From assembly GCF_022376445.1 (NCBI RefSeq), contig NW_025954975.1:62001-126000 (forward strand): a stretch of 64,000 nt of DNA, read 5' to 3'. A program made the position numbers and the translations under genes. The notes under the pieces were generated by a model that was not told where the DNA came from, searched no databases, and saw only the letters and a list, made by a program, of their open reading frames with translations. Origin of the DNA: Fomitopsis serialis. Taxonomy: Eukaryota > Basidiomycota > Agaricomycetes > Polyporales > Fomitopsidaceae. Positions within the stretch are counted from its first letter, which is position 1; every line of letters begins with the position of its first letter. Below are positions 35,773 through 46,675 of this stretch, in pieces.

Positions 35773-37047
35773 GTTCCTGCTCGGTTGTGCGCATTTATGT
35801 ATGTCAGTGTTCGACGTCGGTGGCGCTGCATCGCCTTCAGTCGCCACGGCTCCTCGATCGTTGACTCATCGGCTCGTCTTGTTGACTCGACTCACTCGAT
35901 GCATCACCGTAACAGAACGCTGGAGCCTGAGGCTGTGAGGTTCTGGACTGAGTACTATTGGTCGTATCGTGTCTTGGGGTCTAACAGTCGGCCTGAATCG
36001 TCGGCGATCTCGGGTCATGACGAATTCGATGAACATTGGATGGACTGAATAAGTAAACAAGGACTCACCTATACTACATGCCGCACACGGACGGTCTGAA
36101 TGACTTCTAATACTAGTATGACCACCGTCGGGAGCTAAGTAAGATCCGACAACGAGCGGGAAGTGCAACTCGGGGCCAACTCGAGACCGTCCGATCCTCG
36201 TCCTCAACGGAACACTGATAGCGGGACCGCCGAAGTTAGGCCTCAGGCTACCCCCGAGAACCACGGTGGAACTCCAAGGTGATGTGCCGGGTAGAGAGTG
36301 ATGCTTTGCGTGGATGCACCGATTGTCAATTTGATAGGCCGAAGGGGTGCTGATAACGGAGAGTACAGCTGAAGGAAGACAGAGGGATGTCCGTTGAGGT
36401 AAAATCGTGTACTCAGAAATGGACGACGCACCACGCTACAGAGGCGCAATCACACTGACGAGCTATGGCTTGAGATGGCGGCTGTGGCCCGTCGTCGCCC
36501 CTGTCAGTGTCAACAGGTGCAATGCTGTCTCTTGTCCCTCCAGAATACACCTACAAGCCACGTGGCCACGTATGCCTCGTAACTCCCAAGCTGCAGGACC
36601 GAACACGATGATCTGTTGTGTCCACTGGTAGGTTTGTCGAAACACTGTTGTCCGGCTTGACAGGACGATGTCTTGAGTCTATCGCCTGGGTTACCGCTCC
36701 CTCATTTCCCTCAACACATGCCACTGAAGTGAGTTCAGAATCAACACATGCCACTGAAGTTCTGAACTCACAATCACCGGGGGCAAACCACTTATTTCGG
36801 GCCCCGAACACTTTGAGAAAGCGTACATACACACTGTTCAGATCAGTGTTCACTGCAACACACTGACTCAAACACGGCTCCATGGGAAATGTTATGTTAC
36901 GTAATCGAGGACCGGTTATCGATTTTTGGACGGGCGCATAAACGCAGTCTACACACCTTGTCTCCGGACGTCCACGTCGTCCAGCCCGTCGCTGAAGCAT
37001 TCACTTGCTTCTCCTCTCACTGTCGGCTGTAAAGCTCCTGCATCCAC
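35773..37047. other. intergenic region with a composite repeat
   Basis: 1.27 kb separate the divergent DUF2828 copy 2 and eIF2A. Besides short frames, it holds the ordered direct and inverted repeat at 36711-36770, listed separately. No gene was recognised. Confidence 0.5.
36711..36770. repeat. direct repeat interleaved with inverted repeat
   Basis: A perfect 20-bp direct repeat (tcaacacatgccactgaagt) occurs at 36711-36730 and 36741-36760. Interleaved with it is a perfect 10-bp inverted repeat: tgagttcaga at 36730-36739 and tctgaactca at 36761-36770. The arrangement can form a hairpin enclosing the second direct-repeat copy. It lies about 280 bp upstream of the eIF2A ATG. Confidence 0.75.
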
Positions 37048-39162
37048 ATGGCGTCCGCACCCTCTCAGCAGTACGCATGTAGGTGGACCTCCCATGGTAC
37101 TCTAGTTCGAAGCTGACGACCTCCCCAGTCCGCGCGCAGAAAGCTCTCGGCCTTGTGGGCGGGACGCCCAACTACGAGCCTCTGGACCATTTTCAGGCTC
37201 CCGATGTACCTGCACGCACGTTCCAGTACAGTGCTGACGGTCGTCTGTTCGCGTACGCAGTGCCCTCCGGCGTACGCATCTTTCAAGCCGAGAGCGCGCA
37301 ACTGTTGCAAGAGTTGCCGCTGCCAAACATCGTGGAGCTCAAGTTCTCGCCCCGTGGCACATACCTTAGCACCTGGGAGCGACCGATCAAGCTCGAGGAT
37401 GGTGCACAGCACAAGAACCTCCGCGTGTTCTCCGCGTCAACAGGCGAGGAGCTCGTCGCGTTCACGCAGAAGTCGCTGGAGGGCTGGGACTTGCAGTACA
37501 CCCTTTCGGAGTCTCATGCAGTCCGGCTGGTTGGGCAGGAGGTACAGGTGTTCCACCCGGCAAATTGGGCCGCCGGTGTGGTCGACAAGCTCAAGGTGGA
37601 AGGTGCGACGTCGGTCGTGCTGAGCCCTGGGCTTAACCCTTCGGTGGCTGTTTTTGCCGCCGAAAAAAAGGTGCGTAGATCGTCCGCACAGTGTAGTCAC
37701 CTTAATCACACGCTTGTGCAGGGCGCACCCGCAAGCGTGAAGATATACAGCTTGACGGGTCTCGCCGGGCCTCCCACGTGTCAGAAGACGTTCTTCAAGG
37801 CTGATAAGTCTACGATCAAGTGGAACAACCTTGGTACGCAGGTGCTTGTGCTCACGCAGACGGAAGTCGATCAAGCGAACAAGAGCTACTATGGCGAGAC
37901 TGGCGGCTTCTACCTGTTGAGTGCTGCGGGCAACTTTGACTGCCGCATTACGCTCGACAAAGAAGGCCCCATCCATGACTTTGCATGGAGCCCAAACTCC
38001 AAGGAGTTTGGCGTCATCTACGGCTGTAAGCTTCTCCATTGAAGGCTTGTTCTGAGGTAACCTTGATTTGTTTAGATATGCCGGCAAAGGCTATGCTGTT
38101 CGATCAACGTGCACGGTCGCTCCACGACTTCGGCACCGCGTTCACCAACTTCATCTCCTTCAACCCTCAGGGGCGCCTCATCGCCCTGGCTGGATTTGGT
38201 AACCTCGCGGGCAAGGCAGACATCTACGACCGCCGATCACTCACCAGGGTCACGAGTATCGATGCCTCGAACTCTTCGCACTGTGAATGGTCTCCATGCG
38301 GGCGGTTCCTCCTCACTGCGACGCTCTCGCCTCGACTGCGGGTAGACAACGTCGTCAAGGTCTGGCACTGCACAGGCCCCTTGCTGCACGTCCATCCTAT
38401 CGACGAGTTGTACCAGGCGTCGTGGAGGCCGATACCAGTCGACGCGCTCCCACCCTTCCCCCAAGTGATCCCTCCCTGTCCTGCTCCGGCGCCGAGTGTC
38501 GAGGCCCATGCTGCTGTCGCAAAACCCGCCCCAGCGAGAGTCGCCGGTGCTTACCGTCCGCCCGGCGCGCGTGGACTGGAGGCGAGCTTAGTGTATAGCC
38601 GCGACGAATCAGGCTCGGCGAGTCCTGGTGCGCCGTCTACGCCAAACGGCCGGTACAGCCGCAGTCCAGCGCCCGGGCGCATCAAAGGCAATGGTCGCAG
38701 ACACGTACCAGGCGCGCCGACCTCACCCTCGCCTATTCGCAGTCCTCCTGCAGACTCAGAGAAGCGCGGGCGGAAGAAGAAAGGGAAGAAGGATGCTGCT
38801 GCGGGGGCAGCGGCAACGGCAAATGGCGCGGAGTCACCGCGGCCGTCTATTGAGATTCAGGTAAATGGTACAACAAATGGAGCTGCGAGCCCTGTCAATG
38901 AGTCGGTGCCGCCTACTCCGGGTCTTGACGCAAATGGATTGGACCCGATGGCGAAGAAGGTCCGTAACCTGAACAAAAAGGTGAGCTCGCCGTCGGGCCT
39001 CGTCGTTTCTGCAGGCTGATGGTTGTACTGCAGCTGAAGGCCATTGAGGAGTTGAAGGAGAAGCAGAAGAAGGGCGAGCGGTTGGAGGCGACGCAGCTGA
39101 AGAAGATTGAGACGGAGGCAGAAATCCGGAAGGAGCTTACAGGCTTGGATGTCACCTCATAG
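37048..39162 (+). CDS. eukaryotic translation initiation factor 2A
   Basis: eIF2A is a WD-repeat beta-propeller factor involved in alternative GTP-independent delivery of initiator tRNA. Five exons (37048-37078, 37129-37670, 37722-38025, 38076-38980, 39034-39162) total 637 codons with stop. The short first exon MASAPSQQYA joins in phase to FRAQKALGLVGG, the conserved start. Propeller segments include FSPRGTYLSTWERP, FAWSPNSKEFGVIYG, YMPAKAMLFDQRA, LAGFGNLAGKADIYDRR and CEWSPCGRFLLTATLSPRLR. A disordered, basic Ser/Pro/Lys-rich linker (RGRKKKGKKDAAAG) is followed by the C-terminal helix KKVRNLNKKLKAIEELKEKQ and an end in LTGLDVTS. The frame is intact, and no neighbour suggests a special role. 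Confidence 0.95.
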
Positions 39163-39524
39163 TCTGCGCCTTCGTCTCCATCGCGCTTTCGATCTTTGTT
39201 CTTGCGGCTGTGTGCGGCGCCTTCATTGCATTTAGAGTATAACACTCACTCTATCTATTCTTGTTCATCGTGGACCAGGGCATCCGGGGAATACAAACAA
39301 GCTGAACAAACCTGGAGGTGTTACCGGTGTGTGGGACGCACCGTCGTGCTGTAACGTTATCGGTAGGCACATTGTGTTTGTATACTGACGTTTCTGGCAG
39401 ATCATTCGCTCAGCCCCGCGTCAATGTAGGGCCGTGCATCCTTCGACCATACGGACACTGCCCAACTCGGTATCGGAACTGGCACACTGTTGAAGCGCAC
39501 GACGGATGACCATCCCTCCAGCGG

Positions 39525-39660
39525 CAGCCCATTGGCGTGCCAGAACTTTATGTCACTCTGCCCAAACTCTACCCGTTGCCGACGTATCCGTGAGCACTGC
39601 GCGGACTTCTTTGACATCCTTTCGCCCGCCAAGCAGCTGCAGTAGGTCGTATACGCAAGC
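39525..39660 (+). pseudogene. DUF2828 N-terminal fragment (relic)
   Basis: The plus strand reads LYVTLPKLYPLP and then, one frame away, HCADFFDILSPAKQLQ with a stop. This parallels the intact copies' VTLPTIPELYSPDFLDILLPAKE in order and spacing. At the DNA level the stretch GACATCCT followed by GCC-AAG-CAG is nearly shared. Frames are broken and nothing recognisable follows, so this looks like a decayed duplicate on the strand opposite to the intact genes. Confidence 0.45.
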
Positions 39661-40960
39661 CTCAACCGGGTGTGACAACTCCTGTCATTGTGCCGCTCGC
39701 GAAATCATAGAATAGACCAACAATGGACACGCTCATTGGGACCAATGAGTGCGCCTGTGAACCGATCTATGGTTGCCCGCGGCCGGCGTGCCTTGGCGAT
39801 TGTCCCGCGTTCTGTGCCTCAGTGCAACCTACAGTAAAGTACCGACGATCGCCGCTACATCCAACGTCCGGAACAGAGTCGGTATAGCGCCGATACATAC
39901 CTGGTAGCGCTGCTCTCACCCGGTGTCATGGACTGTGAGCTGAATTTCGACCAGAGCGATACGCTGGGCAGACCTCCATGAATGGAAAGCCTTTGCTAAG
40001 GGAGCCTGAGGGGTGTTTGTATAAAGGAATTACACCGCAAATACACCGCCCTAGGCCTCTCCGACTCCAAAGTAGCCATGACTGCCGCCCCACCTCATGG
40101 CGAGGGCCGCGTTGCACGCACCACATAGTAGATGGCAGTGACTGGAGCTGCAATAGTGAGTAAGTACTCCGAACCGGAGACTAACCAACGGAGTACTATG
40201 TACTTATCGGCCTCTCGAGCTTGGATGTTACTTACATGTACATGCGAACTGAGCTGCCATATAAATACTGTGACGAGCGCAGTTCTCCAATTTACAGTCA
40301 GATTACTACACAGGTAGATATCCAGTACCTCCAGCAATTTGCTGGTGTTGTCTACGAGACAATCCGTTCAGAGAGACCGAGCACGTCGGAGGGTGGCCGA
40401 GATCCCCGCCCGATACCGCAGTACTGCTAGTGAGCGCTTGAGTTTCTCACTCCTGGCGCGTCGTAGCGTCTGGCACAATGTGGCTGAACCCCTCTCTTCC
40501 ACCAGCTTTCTCCTCCTGAGTCGTGAATCTCTGCCTTTTCTTCTGGGCTCCAGCACCGCCGCGCCGTTCATGATTATGGATTGCAAAACGCTTCTAGTGT
40601 GCATGAAGGTCCGCATATCAGGCTTTCAAGTAGCACGGGCGGGACCGCACCATGCCGTGCTTCATTGCGGAGCACTCAACCAGGCTCCTCTCCACCCGCT
40701 TTGGGGGTTGGGGCGGAGGGACTTAGTTCCAAGAACGCGAACACAACCTGTCGCCCTCCACCGCCACCTGTACGTTTCGGGACATGACAAGCTAGAATCA
40801 AGGATGAGCTTACCGTGTTCGTATTCTTGCCGGCCCCTTTACCCCCGAAGGCGGATGGGAAGGAGCCTGAGTCTCAGATCTCGCCTGTTGTCAGCATTAA
40901 CTTCGCTGCTTGAACTAGCCCGCCGTATTCCCGGTCGTTGCTCGACGCCCGCACATGATG

Positions 40961-40986
40961 CTTCGGGATGATATATAGCAGGTGGG
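40961..40986 (+). promoter_or_regulatory. core promoter shared by the BTB pair, plus copy
   Basis: GGGATGATATATAGCAGGTG, containing TATATA at 40972-40977, lies about 65 bp upstream of the ATG at 41040. The same sequence stands at the corresponding place of the minus-strand paralogue (44263-44285). Confidence 0.65.
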
Positions 40987-41039
40987 AGTGTCGCGCTGGT
41001 CGCGCACCTTCCCCCAGTGAACTGCACCTGTTAACAACC

Positions 41040-42123
41040 ATGATGGACTATTTCGACTTCAACAACCAGGAGTGGTCAACGGACGACGAGGTAGAGGGAA
41101 AGACTGGTTTGCAGACCCCGGTACGTCCAGTGGTCAAGTGCAAGACTGTTCCAATGGCTCACAGACTTCAGATAGGCACGCCTATTGAGAAGTCAGTGGC
41201 GGGCGACATCTCGAAAGACACAACGATGTCGGTCTCGTATGCCTTCCATCCCTACACGTCCTTTGATAACCTCGCCCCGGCCTTGGTCCTCATCTCGCAG
41301 GATGAGGTTTTCTTCTACGTACATCACCACCAGGTCCTCGCCGCGTCCGATAACGGTTTTGCCATGCTCCTCCCGTTCGAGCTTTCGCTGGACAGCCACC
41401 CTCCGATCGTCGTGATGATACCCGAGCCTGCGGATGTCCTCAACATCATTCTTCACACCGTCTACGGACTGTCCGCGATGGAGTACAAGCCATCCTTCGA
41501 GACTATCGCCGCAACACTCAACGCGCTCCCGCGGTACGGCCTCGTGCTGAAACGATACGTCGGCGCGGGCACACCCCTGTACGACCTCGTTGCCGCGTGT
41601 GCCTCACTACGCCCGATCGATACCTACGCCCTCGCGGCGGCCCACGACCTACCCGACGTTGCGATGGCTGCGTCTGCCCACCTCCTCTCCTTCCGGCTCT
41701 CGGGGCTCACGGACGATCTCGCGACGCGCATCGGCTCGGTATACCTCAAAAAGCTGTTCTTCCTGCACTTCGGCCGCATCGAGGCCCTGAAGCACCTGTT
41801 GTTGAATCCGCCGAGCACCCACCAAGATACCCCGGAGTGCTCGGCAGCGCAGCAGCGAGGCCTGACGCGCGCGTGGGCGTTGAGTGCGGCTCATATCATG
41901 TGGGAAGCTGGCCCTAGTAGGTACCCAATCAACGAGAAAGGACACACCGACTGACACCAGGCGCGCAGATTTCTCCACGCATTTGCTGCAGGCCGCGTTG
42001 CTGCCCCTCCAAAAGGAGCTGACATGCCCCAAGTGCACATTGGTCCTTCGCGATCGGATAGCAAGCCTAGTGATCGGTTGGGCAGGTGTAAAGGTACGGA
42101 AGACATTGACCTCTGTGCTGTAG
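41040..42123 (+). CDS. BTB-like protein, plus-strand member of an inverted pair
   Basis: The ATG at 41040 gives MMDYFDFNNQEWSTDDEVEG. Exons 41040-41920 and 41961-42123 (40-bp intron) total 347 residues. The BTB-type core reads VSYAFHPYTSFDNLAPALVL, VFFYVHHHQVLAASDNGFA, then VVMIPEPADVLNIILHTVYG, followed by helical segments (AAAHDLPDVAMAASAHLL, GSVYLKKLFFLHFGRIEALK). The C-terminal exon has CPKCTLVLRDRIASLVIGW, with a CxxC pair. The family is common in agaricomycetes and generally uncharacterised; BTB domains mediate dimerisation. The frame is intact. It faces a close paralogue at 43101-44197 tail to tail. Confidence 0.75.
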
Positions 42124-43100
42124 CTTCACCGACCTTGTTCGCCAGAGGACCATATAGCCCAAGTGGTCCGTGGCTGTAGTGATGGACTAGTTGGGACGAG
42201 AGCGGGTTGCGCTCATACTTATGCTGCTGTATTTGTTATTGTAGTACTATCTCGCTTGTTGTAAAATAGTCATCGCGGCACTCGGATGCCCATACCATGG
42301 TATACTGTCAGGGAGATTACCCCGGGATGCTTGAATTGCCTTTCTGAAAGTATGTTGCTGTGGCGCCGGAGTTGCGCCGGAGGGTGTGGAATGGTGCAGG
42401 AGGCGCCCCGGTACTAACAGGTGGAGTCCTGGAGGACACAGAAGAAACGGGAGATCACTTATCGGCCCGGCATTGTTCGCGCCAGTAGCAAGCCAGTAGT
42501 AGCGTAGAATGCGGGATGTGTATCCATGACAAGTAGCCCGTCGAAACTCTTTCGTGAGTTGGGCCGCAACGGGTCGTACTTGTCCTCAAGGACCTACTTC
42601 GCAGTTCGCTTACGCTTCGTCAGCGCTGTCAATACTGTTCGGGTCAGGGATGGTTTCCCAAGTACGGGCACATGTGTCCATCTCACATGCGCTCTTGCTA
42701 GGGTCGACTCACCAAGCAAGGAATGCGTAGGGGCTGACGTCGATGATCCCACAAAGACACGTACCGCTGTCACATCTATGGCCTTATCAAACAGCGTGTC
42801 TGGGGTACGAATAGTGTCTTGATCATGTCTTCTTGCGGTACCTGATACTCAACAGGAGCTAAGTTATCAGTAACCAGTGTTCTTTACGACTCATGATCTC
42901 ACCACCGTTGTGTTCATCGAGCAACAAGTATGAGCATCCGTGGGCGTGATGAGTAGTTTACAACATCGAGCGTAGTAGAGTATTAAATACACAGGCATCG
43001 TCAGCAGTCCAAGGGCAGCGCATCCCCAGAGTCACGCTCGCTACCCCTAGTCTTAGAGTACGCGTCTCAAGCTAGATGGTCCTCTGGTACGTGACATCAG
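42124..43100. other. centre of the inverted BTB duplication
   Basis: 977 bp lie between the convergent BTB genes. The middle holds the DUF2828 relic (42525-42830). The remaining sequence has no recognisable gene. Confidence 0.55.
42525..42830 (-). pseudogene. DUF2828 C-terminal fragment (relic)
   Basis: The minus strand reads RKSFDGLLVM, matching the intact copies' C-terminal KSFDGLVVVD. About 250 bp upstream in coding direction, the DNA again matches the vWA segment encoding DMIKTLFVFSDMQFDEA: the plus-strand words GTCTTGATCATGTC and TCAAAC-GC-TGTC-G are shared. The intact genes have about 380 bp between these points, so the relic has internal deletions and no open frame. It lies on the same strand as the intact tandem pair. 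Confidence 0.6.
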
Positions 43101-44197
43101 CTAAGATACAAGCACACGAATCAACGGCTCACTCACCTTCACACACGCCCAGCCGACTACCAAGCGCGCTATACGATCGCGGAGGGCCAATCGACACTCG
43201 GAACACGTCAGCTCCTTTTGGAGGGGCAGCAACGCAGCCTGCAGCAAATACGTCGATAGATCTGCCCCCCGGCGTCTGTCAGCATGCACCTTCTTCTCCG
43301 AATCATTACTTACTGGGCCCAGCCTCCCACATGATATGGGCAGCCACCAACGCCCACGAGCGCGTCAGGCACTGCTGCTGCGCTGCTGAGCACTCCGGGG
43401 TATCTGGATGGGTGCTGGGCGGGTGGAGCAGCAGGTGCTTCAAAGCCTCGATGCGGCCGAAGTGCAGGAAGAACAGCTTCTTGAGGTACACCGAGCCGAT
43501 GCGCATCGCAAGCTCGTCAGAGATCATGGTGAGTGGGAACGGGAGGAGGTGCGCGGAGGCGGCCGTCGCGACATCGGGGAGGTCGTGCGCCGCCGCGAGC
43601 GCGTAGGTGTCGATCGAGCGCAGTGGCGCGCACGCGACGACGAGGTCGTACAGGGGCATTTTCACACTGGCGTATCGCTTCGGCTCGAGGCCGTACCGCG
43701 CCAGGGCGTCAAGTGCAGTGGAGATCGTCTCGAAAGAGGGCTGGTACTCCTTGGCGGACAGCCCGTAGACGGTGGTCAGGATGATGTTGAGTATCTCTGC
43801 GGGCTCGGGTATCACGACGGTCGGGGGTGGCCGTCCGGGGAGAACTCAGAAGGGAGGAGCATGGCGAAGCCGTTGTTGGATGCGGCGAGGACCTTGTGGT
43901 GATGCACGTAGAAGAAAACCTGATCGGGTGAGACGAGAATGATGTCTGGGACGAGGTCATCGAAGGAGGTATACGGATGGAAGGCATGTGAGACCGACAC
44001 CGTTACGTGGCCCGAGGAGCTGCCCGTCGCGGGCCTCTCCATGGGTGTGCCGACCTGACGCCTGTGAGTCGCTGTCGAGGGGGCAACTTGCGTGGTAATA
44101 ATGGACTCACCGGAGTTTGCGCAATGGGCTCTGTCCCTGCCTCGTCGTCTGTTGCCCATTCTGCGGGTAGCTTCATGTTGAAGTCGAAGTAATCCAT
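43101..44197 (-). CDS. BTB-like protein, minus-strand member of the inverted pair
   Basis: The ATG at 44197 gives MDYFDFNMKLPAEWATDDEA. A roughly 40-bp intron near 44105-44065 leads to VGTPMERPATGSSSGHVTVS. The rest is collinear with the plus-strand paralogue: VSHAFHPYTSFDDLVPDIIL, VFFYVHHHKVLAASNNGFA, VVMIPEPAEILNIILTTVYG, GSVYLKKLFFLHFGRIEALK and, in the last exon, LLQAALLPLQKELTCSECRL. The frame is broken twice, at the G run 43823-43827 (one base short) and at the C run 43265-43270 by the last intron; both are homopolymers. If those are sequencing errors the gene is intact; if real, this copy is dying. Confidence 0.65.
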
Positions 44198-45520
44198 TCT
44201 GGGTGTATTCAGGGGCAAAGGTGGTTCACTGAGGGGAAAGTAGTGTGTCAAACGCAGCGCTCCCCACCTGCTATATATCATCCCCCGCGTATCATGTGCG
44301 TGGAGTATGTATGTGGACGACGCGCCTCGTAGTGCACAGGGATTGGCGAGCAACTTCCGGGAACACGGCTGGCGGGATCAAGTAGCGAAGTCTAGCTGAT
44401 AGCGGGTCAGTCCTATGCAATGGAGTCCAATGGGAGGAAGGCTAAGTGAGTACAGTCCGGCGCGTGCTAACAGCTTGATATTCGGCTATTTATGCATACC
44501 AACCAGCCGCCTCCGGCGCACGTCGGCGGGGTTGTCTTACGAGGGACAGGTAATGCAGCGCGAGTCGATACACTGGGACGTACGTTTGGGTGAGAGACGG
44601 CGTACTTATCATTCCGGCTGAACTCCAGCCCATAGGGTCCCATGCACCCAAGGAGGCGGCCAGTGGTCCTTCACGCCGAACGTCGGGGCGATATTCCATG
44701 ATGACGCTGTAGTCTTCGACGCTCTATTTCGGACACCACGACTTTGCGCACATCCCGCACGAGCTGCGTGAGCGAGATGCCGACCTGGCCATGCTTGATA
44801 ACGAATGATCATGGGTGTAGCTGCGGTTATAGGCTGCACAGAGGTAAAGGATGGGTTCTTGTCGGGAGAATCAGCAGATAGAACCCTTGCGTGGAGTCCT
44901 TTAGCACGACGTGACGAACTTGGGATCGATGACGCTGAAAGGTAGTGCAAGTCTGCAAGCAGACCGCAGGGACCCATTGGGCACCTCGTAGTCGGGTTGA
45001 GGGTGGCACAAGTTGAAACAACCGCATCGCATGCAATGCCAAAGCCGCAGCAGTACTATCTGGTCTCGTGGCAGAGAATCTACATTGTCGAACCACAGCC
45101 GCAGTGTACGCAGCTCTGAGTGAGAACACGTACCGCACACTGGCGGTATCCGTGCCCCGGGGACCCCATGTTCTGAATCTGGCGACGCATCAGTAAGCAG
45201 TAGTCGCGTCAGCCACCACTCACTTGCCATAATGGACCTGGTCATCGCCGCACCGCGAGGATCCTCCCCCTCTCATAGCGTGCAAGTACTGTCCGACGCG
45301 GACGTTGGATGATTGCAGAGTTGCCAAGCCGAGCAGGTCGATGTCCGTTTATGGAGATGCCTCGATCGGAGCGCCGGCTGGCCGCTGACAGTGCTGCGAT
45401 CTGTACGTTACGGCTGCCTGCGTCCGGTTTCGCCTGCCACGCATCTCACTGCCTCTGGGTCCATACATATCTATTGCATACCTTAGGTCGCCCATGACTT
45501 CTCCTCCATCATAGCTTTCT
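44198..45520. other. intergenic region, 1.3 kb
   Basis: A minus-strand frame at 44901-45245 (starting MTRSIMASEWW, with HCMRCGCFNLCHPQ) might be part of an unrecognised gene, but no splice chain or family supports it. The rest shows nothing. Confidence 0.4.
44263..44285 (-). promoter_or_regulatory. core promoter shared by the BTB pair, minus copy
   Basis: Read on the minus strand this is GGGATGATATATAGCAGGTG, about 70 bp upstream of the ATG at 44197. It is identical to the element before the plus-strand paralogue. Similarity continues about 15 bp further upstream (GCACATGAT in both). Confidence 0.65.
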
Positions 45521-46675
45521 ATGTGGGCCTTTTCTCGGTACAAGGACTATACGCCCCTTTGGACAGACATCGCCTCGCTCAAGCAAGCCAACCGCGCACA
45601 TGCACTGCGGATACTAGCCGTTCTCCTCGTCATCCTGGTCTCACTGTGGTACAATGGGTATTTAATTTCAAAATTAGCGAAGAAATGGCCAACGCCTTTG
45701 GACAATTATCAGCACCTGTGAGCAGGTCGTCGGTCAGCGTAGTGCAAGCTAATGTTATGCAGTAATCCTAATCCACTCCTTAACGGCGAGTTTCACCAGT
45801 CGCTCAAGCCTCCAAGTCACGACGACACCGCCGTGGTGTCTTGCATGTACACCGACTCTTATGCCACCGCCATCGCGACGCTCGGACACTCCCTCGACCG
45901 TGTCAACAGCACCGCGACGCGTCTCCTCTTCTACCTTCCGGAGCACATCTCCCCCGAGGCCCTCTGTATCGCGACTGCGACTGGCTTCACCCCGCACCCC
46001 GTCTCGCGCATCGCCCCGCCGCACAATGGCGAAGGCACGAACAAACGGTTCCTCGACGCCTACTCCAAGCTGAACCTTTGGACGCTCAACGACGCGGGCT
46101 ACAACGCCGTCGTGCACCTCGACGCGGACACGCTTGTCCTCCGCAACTTCGACGAGCTCTTCGCACTGCCCTACCGCTTCGGCGCCGTTCCGGACGTCTA
46201 CGTAGGCTCGCACGGCTTCGCGCTCGAGTTCAACACCGGCGTCATCTCCGCGCGCCCGGACACGGCTGTGTTCCGCGACATGATGGAGAAGATGCAGACG
46301 CTGTCGTACGACGGCACGCAGGCGGACCAGGCATTCCTCAACCAGTACTATGCTGCGTCCGCAGTCCGCCTGCCGTACGCGTACAACGCGAACCTGGCGA
46401 TCAAGAAGCGCAAGCCTGCGATGTGGGAGGACCTGTGGAAACGCGCACGGATTGTCCACTATACGCTCGTGAAGCCGTTCCTCGCGGAGGCGGACAACTC
46501 GGGCGAGACCGTCGTGCCGATGGAGGCTATGGAGGACAACATCCGGGCGCGCATGGGCGAGTTCGACGGTGTGTTCAAGGAAGAGCTGCTCGAGTGGCTA
46601 GGGCAATGGAAGGAGACGTATGCGAAGTATGGAGACAGGCTAAGGGAGTGCCAGAGGAAGGCGGGGGAGATGTAG
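45521..46675 (+). CDS. GT8-family glycosyltransferase, type II membrane protein
   Basis: GT8 enzymes of this sort (glycogenin/galactinol-synthase-like) transfer sugars from a nucleotide donor. Exons 45521-45717 and 45763-46675 (45-bp intron) total 369 residues. A short cytoplasmic end is followed by one membrane anchor near residues 30-45 (LRILAVLLVILVSLW), then the catalytic domain: VVSCMYTDSYATAIATLGHS, TNKRFLDAYSKLNLW, the DxD motif in VVHLDADTLVLRN, GFALEFNTGVISARPD and YDGTQADQAFLNQYY. The C-terminus is a charged helix. The single anchor implies a Golgi lumen location. The acceptor is unknown; fungal relatives are often called glycosyltransferase family 8 or Gnt1-like. Confidence 0.85.

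Larger units (their letters stand above)
39163..41039. other. intergenic region, 1.9 kb, with a decayed DUF2828 piece
   Basis: Apart from the DUF2828-like fragment near 39525-39660, I see no gene I can defend. A minus-strand stretch at about 40710-40870 (FGGKGAGKNTNT, then a 46-bp intron-like segment) reads slightly like coding sequence but matches nothing I know. Confidence 0.45.
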
